DNA from: Streptomyces fagopyri
GTDB lineage: Bacteria > Actinomycetota > Actinomycetes > Streptomycetales > Streptomycetaceae
Assembly: GCF_009498275.1 (NCBI RefSeq)
Contig: NZ_CP045643.1
Location: 5,704,001 to 5,768,000, forward strand
Direction: 5' to 3'
Length of the DNA: 64,000 nt
Shown here piece by piece: positions 45,102 through 53,687 of the stretch. Position 1 is the stretch's first letter; each line of letters opens with the position of its first letter. The notes beneath the pieces are model-generated. The model had not been told where the DNA came from. It saw only the letters and a list, made by a program, of their open reading frames with translations, and ran no database searches. The translations under genes were made by a program, and so were the position numbers.

Positions 45102-45422
45102 ATGGCATGGATCCTGCTGCTCGTCGCCGGCCTGCTGGAGGTCGGCTGGTCGATCGGGATGAAGTACACGGACGGTTTCACGCGGCTGGTGCCGAGCGTG
45201 CTCACGGGCGCGGGCGTCGTCGCGAGCATGGTGCTGCTGTCGTACGCGGCGAAGTCACTGCCCATCGGTACGGCGTACGGCGTGTGGGTGGGGATCGGCG
45301 CGGCCGGTGCGGCGGTGCTCGGCATGGTCGTGCTCGGTGAGCCGGCGACCGCCGCCCGGATCTTCTTCGTCTGTCTGCTGCTGGTGGCCGTGGTCGGGCT
45401 GAAGGTCACGTCCGGCCACTGA
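45102..45422 (+). CDS. gdx: SMR exporter, Gdx/SugE-type guanidinium exporter
   Basis: The 106-residue four-helix membrane protein has the essential Glu13 and Gdx fingerprint in 'MAWILLLVAGLLEVGWSIGMKYTDGF', then 'PIGTAYGVWVGIGAAGA' and 'VLGEP'. It closely follows SugE/Gdx rather than EmrE, and Gdx proteins are proton-coupled guanidinium exporters. The upstream guanidine-III-like RNA agrees with that. GGAGG eight bases before the ATG supports the start; longer reading upstream would overlap the riboswitch. Confidence 0.93.
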   Translation: MAWILLLVAGLLEVGWSIGMKYTDGFTRLVPSVLTGAGVVASMVLLSYAAKSLPIGTAYGVWVGIGAAGAAVLGMVVLGEPATAARIFFVCLLLVAVVGLKVTSGH

Positions 45423-45445
45423 CCGGTCGCGGTGCCCGTCCGCGG

Positions 45446-48256
45446 CTACTGCCTTCTCGGGGTGAGCCCGGTCAGCGGTCCCACCCCGGTGGTCGTGCCC
45501 GTCGTGCCGCCGTCGGTGGCGCCCCCGTTGCCCGGTGTGCCGCCGTCGGTGGCGCCCCCGTCGGTCGTGGTGCCGCCGTCGGTGGTGCCGCCGGTGGCCG
45601 ATCCGTCGGTGGTGCCGCCGTCCGTGGTGCCGCCGGTGGTCGACCCGTCGGTGGTGGTGCCCCCGTCGGTGGTGCCGCCGTCCGTCTGGCCCTGGGTCTG
45701 GCCCGCGTTGTCGCCGGGCGGCGGGCTCTGGGTGTCCTGGCCGCCGGTCGTGGTGCCGCCGTCGTTCTGGCCGCCGGTGCCGGGGGTCCGGTCGGTGGGT
45801 CCGGTGCTCGGGAGCTGCTGTTCCTCGGCGCCCGGCTGGAGCCTCAGGTCGAAGTCGCTGGGGCTGGTGCCCTTGAGCGCGGACTTCGTGTACTGCGCCC
45901 AGATCTGCGCCGGGTAGCCGCCGCCGTTGATCCGGGCCTGGCCGAGCGCGCCGTACAGGGACTTGTGGACGCCGGTGTCGGGGTCCTGGCCCATGACGGC
46001 GACGACGGTGGCGAGGTCGGGGGTGTAGCCCGCGAACCAGGCCGCCTGGTCCTCCTCCGCAGTGCCGGTCTTGCCGGCGGCGGGCCGTCCGGCGGCCTGC
46101 GCGGCGGTGCCGGTGCCGCCCTCGACGACGCTCCGCAGGACGGAGGTGGTGGTGTCGGCGGCCTGCCGGGTCACCGCCTGCCTCGTGGCCTGCTTGGGCA
46201 GGTGCACGTCCGCCGCGCCCTCCTTGCTGACCTTGTCGACGAGCGTGTACGTGCCGTGCTCGCCGTGGTTGGCGAGGGTCGCGTACGCCTGTGCCATGTC
46301 GAGGACGCTGGCGGTGGACGGGCCGAGCGCGATGGAGGGGGTGGCGGTGAGGTCCGGGGTGTCGGCGGGGACACCGAGGTCGACGGCGGTCTCCTTGACC
46401 TTGGAGGGACCGACGTCCACGGCCATCTGCGCGTACACGGCGTTGACGGACTTGTCGGTGGCGGTGCGCACGGTGATGGGCCCGTACGAGACGTTGTCCT
46501 CGTTCTCGGGCGCGTACGGGCCGCCGTTCCAGCCCTGTACGGGGCGCTTGTCCGTGCCGTCGTAGAAGGTGTTGGGGGTGATCCTGCGGCCGTCCTCGGT
46601 GCGTGAGTCGTTCTGTACGGCGGAGGTGAACACGAACGGTTTGAAGGTCGAGCCGACCTGGTAGTCACGGCGCGTCGCGTTGTTCACGTACTGCTTGGTG
46701 TAGTCGATGCCGCCGTACATGGCGACGACCTTGCCGGTCGCCGGGTCGATGGAGACGCCGCCGGCGCGGACGTAGCGGTCGGCCTTGCGGTTCTTCTTGT
46801 CGAGGTGGTTCATCACCTGGTCGTCGACGGCCTTCACGAAGGCGTCCTGCCTGGGCTTCTGCAGGGTGGTCGTGATGCGGTAGCCGCCGGTCTGCAGGGT
46901 GTCCTCGTCGATGATCTTGTGTTCGACGAGGTAGTCGTTCACGGCCTTGACGAGGTAGCCGCGCTGCCCCGACATGCCGGTGGCGATCACCGACTGCTTG
47001 GGCTCGGGGAAGGTGACCTCGGCGCGCGCGGCCGGGGTCAGCCACTGCTTCTTGACCATGCCGTCGAGGACGTAGTTCCAGCGGGCCTTGGCCGCGGCCT
47101 TGTTCTCGGGGTGCGCGATCACGTCGTACTCGCTCGGCGCGTTCAGGAGCGCGGCGAGGTAGGCGCCCTGGCCGACCGTCAGGTCCTGGGCGTCGACGCC
47201 GTAGTACGCCTGGGCGGCGGCCTGGATGCCGTAGGCGTTGCGGCCGTAGTAGCTGGTGTTGAGGTAGCCCTCGAGGATGTCGTTCTTGCTCTGCTGGCGG
47301 TCGAGCTTGATGGAGATGAAGAACTCCTTCACCTTCCGGGTGGCCGTCTGCTCCTGGCCCAGGTAGTAGTTCTTCACGTACTGCTGGGTGATCGTCGAGC
47401 CGGACTGCCTGCCCTTGCCGGTGGCGGTGTTCCAGCCGGCGCGGATCATCGCCTTGGGGTCGATGGCGGACTCGGTGTAGAAGTCCCGGTCCTCGGCGGC
47501 GAGCGCCGCGTGCTGGGCGTCCTTGGAGATCTGCGCGAGCGACACGTTCTCGCGGTTGACCTCGCCGTCGCGGGCGAGCTGGCTGCCGTCGGCGTAGAGG
47601 TAGACGTTGCTCTGCTTGGTCGCGGCGGCGTTCGCGGGCGGGATCTTGACGAGGTAGTAGCCGAGGGCGAAGAGACCGATCACGAGGAGTACGAGGCCGA
47701 CGAACGTGCCGAGGAGCATGCGCCAGGTGGGGATGAGCCGTCGCAGGCCGGTGCGCTTGCGCCGCGGTTTCTTCCCCGGCTCGCCCGGCTGTCCCGCCGT
47801 CCCGGGTTCCTCGCGGTGTGCGCGTTCCTGCGGCGTCGCGGGCGCTTCGGGCTCGGCGCGTCCCTGCGGCGCGGCGGGCTGTCCGGGCTCGGCGTGTCCC
47901 TGCGAGGGCGCGGGCTGCTGGGGCTTCCCCGGTGTTTTCGGGCTTCCGGTTTCTTCCGGCTTCGCGTGTTCCCGCGGTGTTCCGGGCTCCTCGGACTCCG
48001 CGCGTTCTGCCGGCCTTCCGGCCTCCCTCGGCCTTGCCGGTTCCTGCGGCTTCCCGGGTGTTTCCGGATTCGCGCGTTCACCCGGCGTCCCGGGCTCCTC
48101 CGGTCTCCCCGGCACTTCCGGCTTCCGCGGAGGTCCCGGGTTTCCGGGCGGTCTCCCCGGCTCACCGGGTCCGCTCGGTGCCGCCTGGGCAGCCGGCTCG
48201 GGTCCCCTGGGTGCCCAGCCCTCGTCGTCCTGCTGCGGCTGCGGCTTGTCGCTCAT
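45446..48256 (-). CDS. Class A penicillin-binding protein (transglycosylase-transpeptidase)
   Basis: A 936-residue bifunctional peptidoglycan synthase. The N-terminal 190 residues are low-complexity, rich in Pro, Gly, Glu and Arg ('PGKPQEPARP'-type repeats) and cytoplasmic. A membrane helix ('LLGTFVGLVLLVIGLFALGYYLV') precedes a GT51 domain ('ALAAEDRDFYTESAIDPKAM', 'GSTITQQYVKNYY') and a transpeptidase with SxxK in 'GSTFKPFVFTSA', SxN in 'DKSVNAVYAQ' and KTG in 'KTGTAEEDQAAW'. The tail is Gly/Thr/Asp-rich. Corresponds in position to S. coelicolor SCO2897 (from memory). Start 48256, with AGGAG 12 bases upstream. Confidence 0.93.
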   Translation of the reverse strand: MSDKPQPQQDDEGWAPRGPEPAAQAAPSGPGEPGRPPGNPGPPRKPEVPGRPEEPGTPGERANPETPGKPQEPARPREAGRPAERAESEEPGTPREHAKPEETGSPKTPGKPQQPAPSQGHAEPGQPAAPQGRAEPEAPATPQERAHREEPGTAGQPGEPGKKPRRKRTGLRRLIPTWRMLLGTFVGLVLLVIGLFALGYYLVKIPPANAAATKQSNVYLYADGSQLARDGEVNRENVSLAQISKDAQHAALAAEDRDFYTESAIDPKAMIRAGWNTATGKGRQSGSTITQQYVKNYYLGQEQTATRKVKEFFISIKLDRQQSKNDILEGYLNTSYYGRNAYGIQAAAQAYYGVDAQDLTVGQGAYLAALLNAPSEYDVIAHPENKAAAKARWNYVLDGMVKKQWLTPAARAEVTFPEPKQSVIATGMSGQRGYLVKAVNDYLVEHKIIDEDTLQTGGYRITTTLQKPRQDAFVKAVDDQVMNHLDKKNRKADRYVRAGGVSIDPATGKVVAMYGGIDYTKQYVNNATRRDYQVGSTFKPFVFTSAVQNDSRTEDGRRITPNTFYDGTDKRPVQGWNGGPYAPENEDNVSYGPITVRTATDKSVNAVYAQMAVDVGPSKVKETAVDLGVPADTPDLTATPSIALGPSTASVLDMAQAYATLANHGEHGTYTLVDKVSKEGAADVHLPKQATRQAVTRQAADTTTSVLRSVVEGGTGTAAQAAGRPAAGKTGTAEEDQAAWFAGYTPDLATVVAVMGQDPDTGVHKSLYGALGQARINGGGYPAQIWAQYTKSALKGTSPSDFDLRLQPGAEEQQLPSTGPTDRTPGTGGQNDGGTTTGGQDTQSPPPGDNAGQTQGQTDGGTTDGGTTTDGSTTGGTTDGGTTDGSATGGTTDGGTTTDGGATDGGTPGNGGATDGGTTGTTTGVGPLTGLTPRRQ

Positions 48257-48467
48257 CTGTTTGCCGGACTCCTGTTTCACGTCGTACGCACCCGTACGAC
48301 CCCATACGCCTTGTGCGCCCCCTCTTGAAGACTGTCGCACCCGGCGTTCCGTTCCCGGATTCCGGCACGCGTCTCGCCGGAAAATGCCTGGCAGCGAGCG
48401 CAGCCGTGGGACTAGGCTCCTGCGCTTCGGCCGAAAACGGCTTTCCCGGTGCAAGGAGGACTTCCTC

Positions 48468-49268
48468 GTGGGGACAGGGCGGTTGTACACGGCCGTCGCC
48501 CTGGGCGGGTTCCGGCGCTACGCCACCTACCGGACGGCGACGGCCGCCGGTGTGTTCACGAACACCGTCTTCGGGCTCATCCTGGCGTACATCATGAGCG
48601 CGCTGTGGGACGAGAAACCGCACCTCGGCGGCTACGACCAGGCACAGGCGCTCTCCTACGTGTGGCTGTCCCAGGCGCTGCTCATGGTGGTCGCCACCAT
48701 GGGCGGCGGCTTCGAGGACGAGCTTCTGGAGCGCATCCGTACGGGTGACATCGCGATCGACCTCTACCGGCCCGCCGACCTCCAGCTGTGGTGGCTGGCC
48801 CAGGACGCGGGCCGGGCGCTGTTCCATCTGCTGGGGCGGGGAGTGGTCCCGCTCGTGTTCGGCGCGCTCTGTTTCGAGCTCGCGCTGCCCACCGACCCGG
48901 TGACCTGGCTGGCGTTCCTGGTCGCGGTCGCCCTCGGGGTGCTCGTCAGCTTCTCCCTCCGCTATCTCGTCGCCCTGTCGGCCTTCTGGCTGCTGGACGG
49001 GGCGGGCACCGCGCAGATGTCCATGATCGCGGGTGTGTTCTGCTCGGGGATGCTGCTGCCGCTGAACGTCTTCCCCGGTGTGCTGGGCGAGGTGGTGCGC
49101 GCCCTGCCCTGGTCGTCCCTGATCCAGGCGCCCGTCGACGTGCTGCTCGGCACGGCGGACCCGCTCGGCACGTACGCGTTCCAGGGGGCCTGGGCGGTCG
49201 GGCTGCTGGCGCTCGGACGGCTCCTCCAGTCGGCGGCGACGCGAAGGGTGGTGGTGCAGGGTGGCTAG
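48468..49268 (+). CDS. ABC-2 type exporter permease 1
   Basis: The 266-residue product has about six helices and belongs to the ABC-2/DUF990 permease group ('GVFTNTVFGLILAYIMSALW', 'MIAGVFCSGMLLPLNVFPGVLGEVVRALPW'). AAGGAGG seven bases before the GTG is a strong ribosome site. It overlaps the second permease gene by 8 bp. A TAGGCT hexamer lies upstream near 48413. The target cargo is unknown. Confidence 0.88.
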   Translation: MGTGRLYTAVALGGFRRYATYRTATAAGVFTNTVFGLILAYIMSALWDEKPHLGGYDQAQALSYVWLSQALLMVVATMGGGFEDELLERIRTGDIAIDLYRPADLQLWWLAQDAGRALFHLLGRGVVPLVFGALCFELALPTDPVTWLAFLVAVALGVLVSFSLRYLVALSAFWLLDGAGTAQMSMIAGVFCSGMLLPLNVFPGVLGEVVRALPWSSLIQAPVDVLLGTADPLGTYAFQGAWAVGLLALGRLLQSAATRRVVVQGG

Positions 49269-50175
49269 CCCGGTTGACGGCCCGATGGACGGCCCGGTGC
49301 AAAGCCGGGTGGGCGAGCGGTCTCCCCGGGCGGCCGAGGACCCGTGGGCGCGGCAGGGGACGTACGCGCGGATACGGGACGGACTCAGCGCCTACCGCAT
49401 GATCGCCGCGATGTGGATCCGCTCCACGATGGCCTACCGCGCCTCCTTCGCGATGACCACCTTCGGCAACTTCGCCGCGACCGGCCTCGACTTCGTCGCG
49501 ATCCTGCTGATGTACTCGCAGATCGACCGGCTCGGCGGTTACAGCCTGCCGGAGGTCGCCTTCCTGTACGGCGTGTCGGCCACCGCGTTCGGGCTCACGG
49601 ACCTGGCGCTCGGCTCCATGGACCGGCTCGGGCGCCGGGTGCGCGACGGCACGCTCGACACGCTGCTCGTGCGGCCCGTGCCCGTGCTCGCGCAGGTCGC
49701 CGCGGACCGCTTCGCACTGCGCAGGCTGGGCCGGATCACCCAGGGGCTGCTGGTCTTCGGGTACGCGGTCACCGCTCTCGACATCACCTGGACGCCGCTG
49801 AAGGTGCTGCTGGTGCCGGTGATGGTGGTGAGCGGCGCCGCGATCTTCTCGGCCGTCTTCGTGGCCGGCGCGGCCTTCCAGTTCGTCGCGCAGGACGCCT
49901 CCGAGGTGCAGAACTCCTTCACGTACGGCGGCAGTACGCTCCTGCAGTACCCGCCGACCGTCTTCGCCAAGGACCTGGTGCGCGGGGTCACCTTCGTACT
50001 TCCGCTCGCCTTCGTGAACTGGCTGCCCGCGCTCTACGTCCTGGGGCGGCCGTATCCGCTCGATCTGCCGGTCTGGGTCGCCTTCGCACCACCGCTGGTC
50101 GCGGCGGCCTGCTGCGCGCTGGCGGGAGCCGCCTGGCGGGCGGGACTTCGTTCCTATCGCAGTACGGGGAGCTGA
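49261..50175 (+). CDS. ABC-2 type exporter permease 2
   Basis: The 304-residue paralogous permease ('AMWIRSTMAYRASFAMTTFGNFAATGLDFVAILLMY', 'GRRVRDGTLDTLLVRPVPV') has a polar N-terminal head and six helices. It forms a heterodimer with the preceding product; the 8-bp overlap supports coupling. The ATPase begins seven bases after its stop. Confidence 0.88.
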   Translation: MASPVDGPMDGPVQSRVGERSPRAAEDPWARQGTYARIRDGLSAYRMIAAMWIRSTMAYRASFAMTTFGNFAATGLDFVAILLMYSQIDRLGGYSLPEVAFLYGVSATAFGLTDLALGSMDRLGRRVRDGTLDTLLVRPVPVLAQVAADRFALRRLGRITQGLLVFGYAVTALDITWTPLKVLLVPVMVVSGAAIFSAVFVAGAAFQFVAQDASEVQNSFTYGGSTLLQYPPTVFAKDLVRGVTFVLPLAFVNWLPALYVLGRPYPLDLPVWVAFAPPLVAAACCALAGAAWRAGLRSYRSTGS

Positions 50176-50181
50176 ACCGAC

Positions 50182-51171
50182 ATGACAACCGACCTGGTCG
50201 CGGACCCGGTTGACGCCTTCATCGAACTCGACCGCGTCGAGAAGGTCTTCGACGTGCGCAAGAAGACCGGCTTCCTGCGCAGTGAGCGCCGTCAGGTACG
50301 GGCGGTGGACTCCCTCTCCTTCACCGTGCCGCGCGGCGAGATGGTCGGCTACATCGGGCCGAACGGCGCCGGGAAGTCCACCACCATCAAGATGCTGACC
50401 GGGATCCTCACACCGAGCGGCGGCCGGCTGCGGGTCGCGGGCATCGACCCGTCCCGGGAGCGGACCCGGCTCGCGCGGCGCATCGGGGTCGTCTTCGGGC
50501 AGCGTACGACGCTGTGGTGGGACCTCCCGCTGATCGACTCCTACCGGCTGATGCACCGCATGTACCGGATCCCTGACGCCCGTTACCGTGAGAACCTCGA
50601 CCGCTGTGTCGAACTCCTGGAACTGGGCGAGCTGTTGGACGTGCCGGTGCGGCAGCTGTCGCTCGGCCAGCGGATGCGCGGGGACATCGCGGCGGCGCTG
50701 CTGCACGATCCGGAGGTCCTCTATCTCGACGAGCCGACGATCGGCCTGGACGTGATCAGCAAGGCCAGGGTCCGCTCGTTCCTGCGCGATCTGAACGCCG
50801 AGCGCGGCACGACGGTGCTGCTCACCACGCACGATCTCACCGACATCGAGCAGTTGTGCCGGCGGGTGATGGTCATCGACCACGGGCGGCTGATGTACGA
50901 CGGTCCGCTGACCGGGCTGCACGAGGTGGGGGAGAGCGAGCGGACCCTGGTGGTGGACCTGGAGCGGGAACTGCCGCCCGTCGAGGTGGAGTCGGCCCGG
51001 GTCGTGAAGGTGGAGGGGCCCCGGCAGTGGCTGGCCTTCCCGGCGTCGGCGTCGGCGGCCGAGCTGGTGGCGCGGATCGCGGCCGAGTACCCCTTGGTGG
51101 ACCTCTCGGTGCGGGAGCCGGACATCGAGGCGGTCATCAGCCGCATGTACGAGGAGAAGGCTCTCTCGTAG
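50182..51171 (+). CDS. ABC-2 exporter ATP-binding protein
   Basis: The 329-residue ATPase has Walker A 'GPNGAGKSTTIKML', the signature 'LSLGQRMRGDIAAALL', Walker B 'VLYLDEPTIGLD' and an H-loop 'TTHDLTD'. The C-terminal 100 residues form the DUF4162-like extension of NatA/daunorubicin-type exporters. The transported substrate is unknown; the group includes drug and polysaccharide exporters. Its stop overlaps the -10 TAGGCT of the next gene. Confidence 0.92.
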   Translation: MTTDLVADPVDAFIELDRVEKVFDVRKKTGFLRSERRQVRAVDSLSFTVPRGEMVGYIGPNGAGKSTTIKMLTGILTPSGGRLRVAGIDPSRERTRLARRIGVVFGQRTTLWWDLPLIDSYRLMHRMYRIPDARYRENLDRCVELLELGELLDVPVRQLSLGQRMRGDIAAALLHDPEVLYLDEPTIGLDVISKARVRSFLRDLNAERGTTVLLTTHDLTDIEQLCRRVMVIDHGRLMYDGPLTGLHEVGESERTLVVDLERELPPVEVESARVVKVEGPRQWLAFPASASAAELVARIAAEYPLVDLSVREPDIEAVISRMYEEKALS

Positions 51172-51180
51172 GCTGGGCCC

Positions 51181-52098
51181 ATGACCGAGGATGTGCCTTC
51201 CCGGGGAAGCGACGACCAGCGCCCGGTGCCGCGGGCTCCCGAACCCGCGGGACCGGAGCTGCGAGCCTCCGACGCCGATCGTGAACGGGTCGCCGAACAG
51301 CTCAGGGACGCCCTCGCGGAGGGGCGCCTCGACATGGAGGAATTCGAGGAGCGGCTGGAGGCGGCGTTCAAGGCCCGTACGTACCGGGACCTGGCGCCGC
51401 TCACCCGCGATCTGCCGGGCTCCGCCGCGGCGACTCCGGTGAACATGGTCAAAGAGCCCGCCGAGAGCGGGAGTTGGGCGGCGCGGATCGTCGGCGGGGA
51501 GGGGTCGTCCGGGTGGGGGGTCGCGATCCTGTCCGGGTTCGAGCGCAAGGGCCGCTGGACCGTTCCGCGGCGCTTCACCTCCTTCGCCTTCATGGGCGGC
51601 GGCGAGATCGACCTGCGCGAGGCGAACTTCGCCGACCGCGAGGTCGTCATCAACTGCGTCGCCGTGATGGGCGGGGTGAACGTCGTGGTGCCGCCCGGAG
51701 TGGAGGTCGTCGTCCGCGGCATCGGCATCATGGGCGGATTCGACCACCGTGAGGAGGGGCGGCCCGGCGATCCGGGTGCCCCGCGCGTGATCGTCACGGG
51801 CTTCGCGTTCTGGGGCGGGGTCGGCGTCGAGCGGAAGATCACCCGCGCCGAGCGGCTGCGCCTGAGGGAGGAGCGCCGCCAGGAGAAACTGGACCGCAAG
51901 GCCGCCCGCGGGGCGCTGGGGAGCGGCTCGCGGGACCGCCTCGACGACGTGTACGACGCCCATCGGGAGGCGCTCGAAGAGGCCCGGGACCTGATCCGTG
52001 AGCGCCACGACGAGCGCCGTGAGCGGCACGCCGAGCGCCGTGAGCGCCACGAGGCCCGCCGCGAGGAGCGCCACCGCCGGCGCCACCACGACTTCTGA
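51181..52098 (+). CDS. DUF1707 - LiaF-like cell envelope protein
   Basis: The 305-residue protein has a DUF1707 domain ('LRASDADRERVAEQLRDALAEGRLDMEEFEERLEAAFKARTYRDLAPLTRDLP'), a middle linker, a LiaF/YvqF-like beta domain ('FMGGGEIDLREANFADREVVINCVAVMGGVNVVVPPGVEV') and a strongly charged His/Arg/Glu tail ('RHDERRERHAERRERHEARR'). Such proteins relate to cell-wall stress sensing. TAGGCT (51169-51174), overlapping the upstream stop, is six bases before the ATG, so it may be made from its own leaderless mRNA. Confidence 0.87.
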   Translation: MTEDVPSRGSDDQRPVPRAPEPAGPELRASDADRERVAEQLRDALAEGRLDMEEFEERLEAAFKARTYRDLAPLTRDLPGSAAATPVNMVKEPAESGSWAARIVGGEGSSGWGVAILSGFERKGRWTVPRRFTSFAFMGGGEIDLREANFADREVVINCVAVMGGVNVVVPPGVEVVVRGIGIMGGFDHREEGRPGDPGAPRVIVTGFAFWGGVGVERKITRAERLRLREERRQEKLDRKAARGALGSGSRDRLDDVYDAHREALEEARDLIRERHDERRERHAERRERHEARREERHRRRHHDF

Positions 52099-52114
52099 GG
52101 CCGGTCGGCCCCCG

Positions 52115-53446
52115 CTACAGCTCGGCCGGGGCCGACCCCTTCAGGTCGTCCAGGTCGAAGACCTCCGCCATCCGCCGGTAGCCCTTGTCGCTAGGGTGGA
52201 GATGGTCTCCCGAGTCGTAGTCGGAGCGGAGCCTGCGCGGGTCGTAGGGGTCGCGCAGCGCCTTGTCGAAGTCGACGACGGCGTCGTACACCAGGCCCGC
52301 GCGGATCTCTTCGTTGACGGCCCGCCGGACCGCGTCGCGGCCGCTGGTGTAGCCGCGGTGGCCCCCGAAGGGCATCAGGGTCGCGCCGACGACGCGCAGT
52401 CCCCGGGCGTGTGCCTGCTGGACCAGCCGGCGCAGTCCGTCGGTGATCGTGCGCGGGTCGACCTGGCGGGGGTTGCGCAGGATGTCATTGACGCCGAGGT
52501 CGATGACGACGGCCCTGACGTTCGTGCGGTCGAGCACGTCGCGGCGGAAGCGGTTGAGACCGCTCGGGTTGTCGGCGGGCCGGCCGAGACCGTCGGTCAG
52601 GACCTGGTTGCCGCTGATCCCCTGGTTGACGACGCTGTAGCGCGGCACGTCCGCGGAACCGGCCGCGGCGTGCAGCCGCTCCGAAAGGGCGTCCGTCCAG
52701 CGGTGGTTGGCGCCCGTCGTGGAGGTGATGCCGTCGGTGAGCGAGTCGCCCAGGGCGACGACGGTGCCCGCCGACTCGTTGCTCAGCACGTCGAGAGCGG
52801 TCAGATAGCGCCAGTACGGGCTCTGTTCGGTGTAGGCGGCCCCGGTCGGGTCCTCGGTGCGGTCGCCCTCGGCGACGTACGAGATCTGCCGTGCGTGCTG
52901 GTGGTAGGTGACCGGGCCGGACGGGGTGGGGGAGTACGTGGTCACGAGGACGTCGGTGTCGCGCGGGATCCGGATGCGCACGCCGTCGCTCATCACCTGC
53001 TGCCCCGCGGGGACGACCACCGCGGCGCTGCCGGCGAAGGTGAGGCGGCTCATGGTCCCGGCCGCCGCGGCTGCGTCGTTCTCGCCCGCGGCGACCGCGA
53101 TCGAGGCGTGCGTGATGCGCAGCGGCTGCTGTCCGTAGAGGTTGGAGAGGGTGATGCGGGCATCGGTGCCGCCGACGCCGGCGTGCACGACGTTGCGTAC
53201 GGAGCGGCCCGCCGTGCCGGTGGCCTCGGTGCCGGGTTCGGCTCCGCCGGGCGAGGCCGACCAGGCGCCGACCCAGGTGCCGACGGAGGCGGGGGCCGCG
53301 GGGTTGCGCGGGCCGGGCGCGCCGGCCAGGGCGCTGCGGGAGCTGTCTCCGTCGTCGGCCGCGGCCCCTATGTATATGGCTGCGGATATGACCACGATCA
53401 CGGCGACGATCGCGGCCAGCAGGGCATAACCGTGACGCTTGGTCAT
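52115..53446 (-). CDS. SGNH/GDSL hydrolase, membrane-anchored or secreted
   Basis: The 443-residue protein begins 'MTKRHGYALLAAIVAVIVVISAAIYIGAAA', a signal anchor, followed by a linker and a GDSL domain. Block I 'VVALGDSLTDG' carries the nucleophile Ser, block III reads 'VNDI' and block V 'SGDHLHPSDKGY' supplies Asp and His. A beta domain precedes the catalytic region. It is an esterase or lipase whose natural substrate is unknown. It is convergent with the DUF1707 gene. Confidence 0.88.
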   Translation of the reverse strand: MTKRHGYALLAAIVAVIVVISAAIYIGAAADDGDSSRSALAGAPGPRNPAAPASVGTWVGAWSASPGGAEPGTEATGTAGRSVRNVVHAGVGGTDARITLSNLYGQQPLRITHASIAVAAGENDAAAAAGTMSRLTFAGSAAVVVPAGQQVMSDGVRIRIPRDTDVLVTTYSPTPSGPVTYHQHARQISYVAEGDRTEDPTGAAYTEQSPYWRYLTALDVLSNESAGTVVALGDSLTDGITSTTGANHRWTDALSERLHAAAGSADVPRYSVVNQGISGNQVLTDGLGRPADNPSGLNRFRRDVLDRTNVRAVVIDLGVNDILRNPRQVDPRTITDGLRRLVQQAHARGLRVVGATLMPFGGHRGYTSGRDAVRRAVNEEIRAGLVYDAVVDFDKALRDPYDPRRLRSDYDSGDHLHPSDKGYRRMAEVFDLDDLKGSAPAEL

Positions 53447-53687
53447 GCGGTGCGTGTCTCCTCGGGCGAGGGAGCCCGAGGCTCCGATGTGATGAACCCA
53501 TGATGCGTCATGGGGTAGAGGGAGAAGGACGGGACCCCTTCCGGGACACCCCCGAGGCGTCCCGGAGATCTCCCTGATTTCTCCCCGTCCCCACAGACGC
53601 CGGGAACTCCTGTTCCGTTCCAGGAGTCGGTCAGGAAGGGACAATGGGTACGAGATCCCGGACGGGGTCGGCGAACGGGTGGAGCGC

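Noticed and set aside
48946..52089. A 1047-codon open frame on the minus strand
   Set aside because: It runs antisense through the ABC exporter and DUF1707 genes, which have clear domain motifs; its composition is that of reverse-frame GC-rich DNA.
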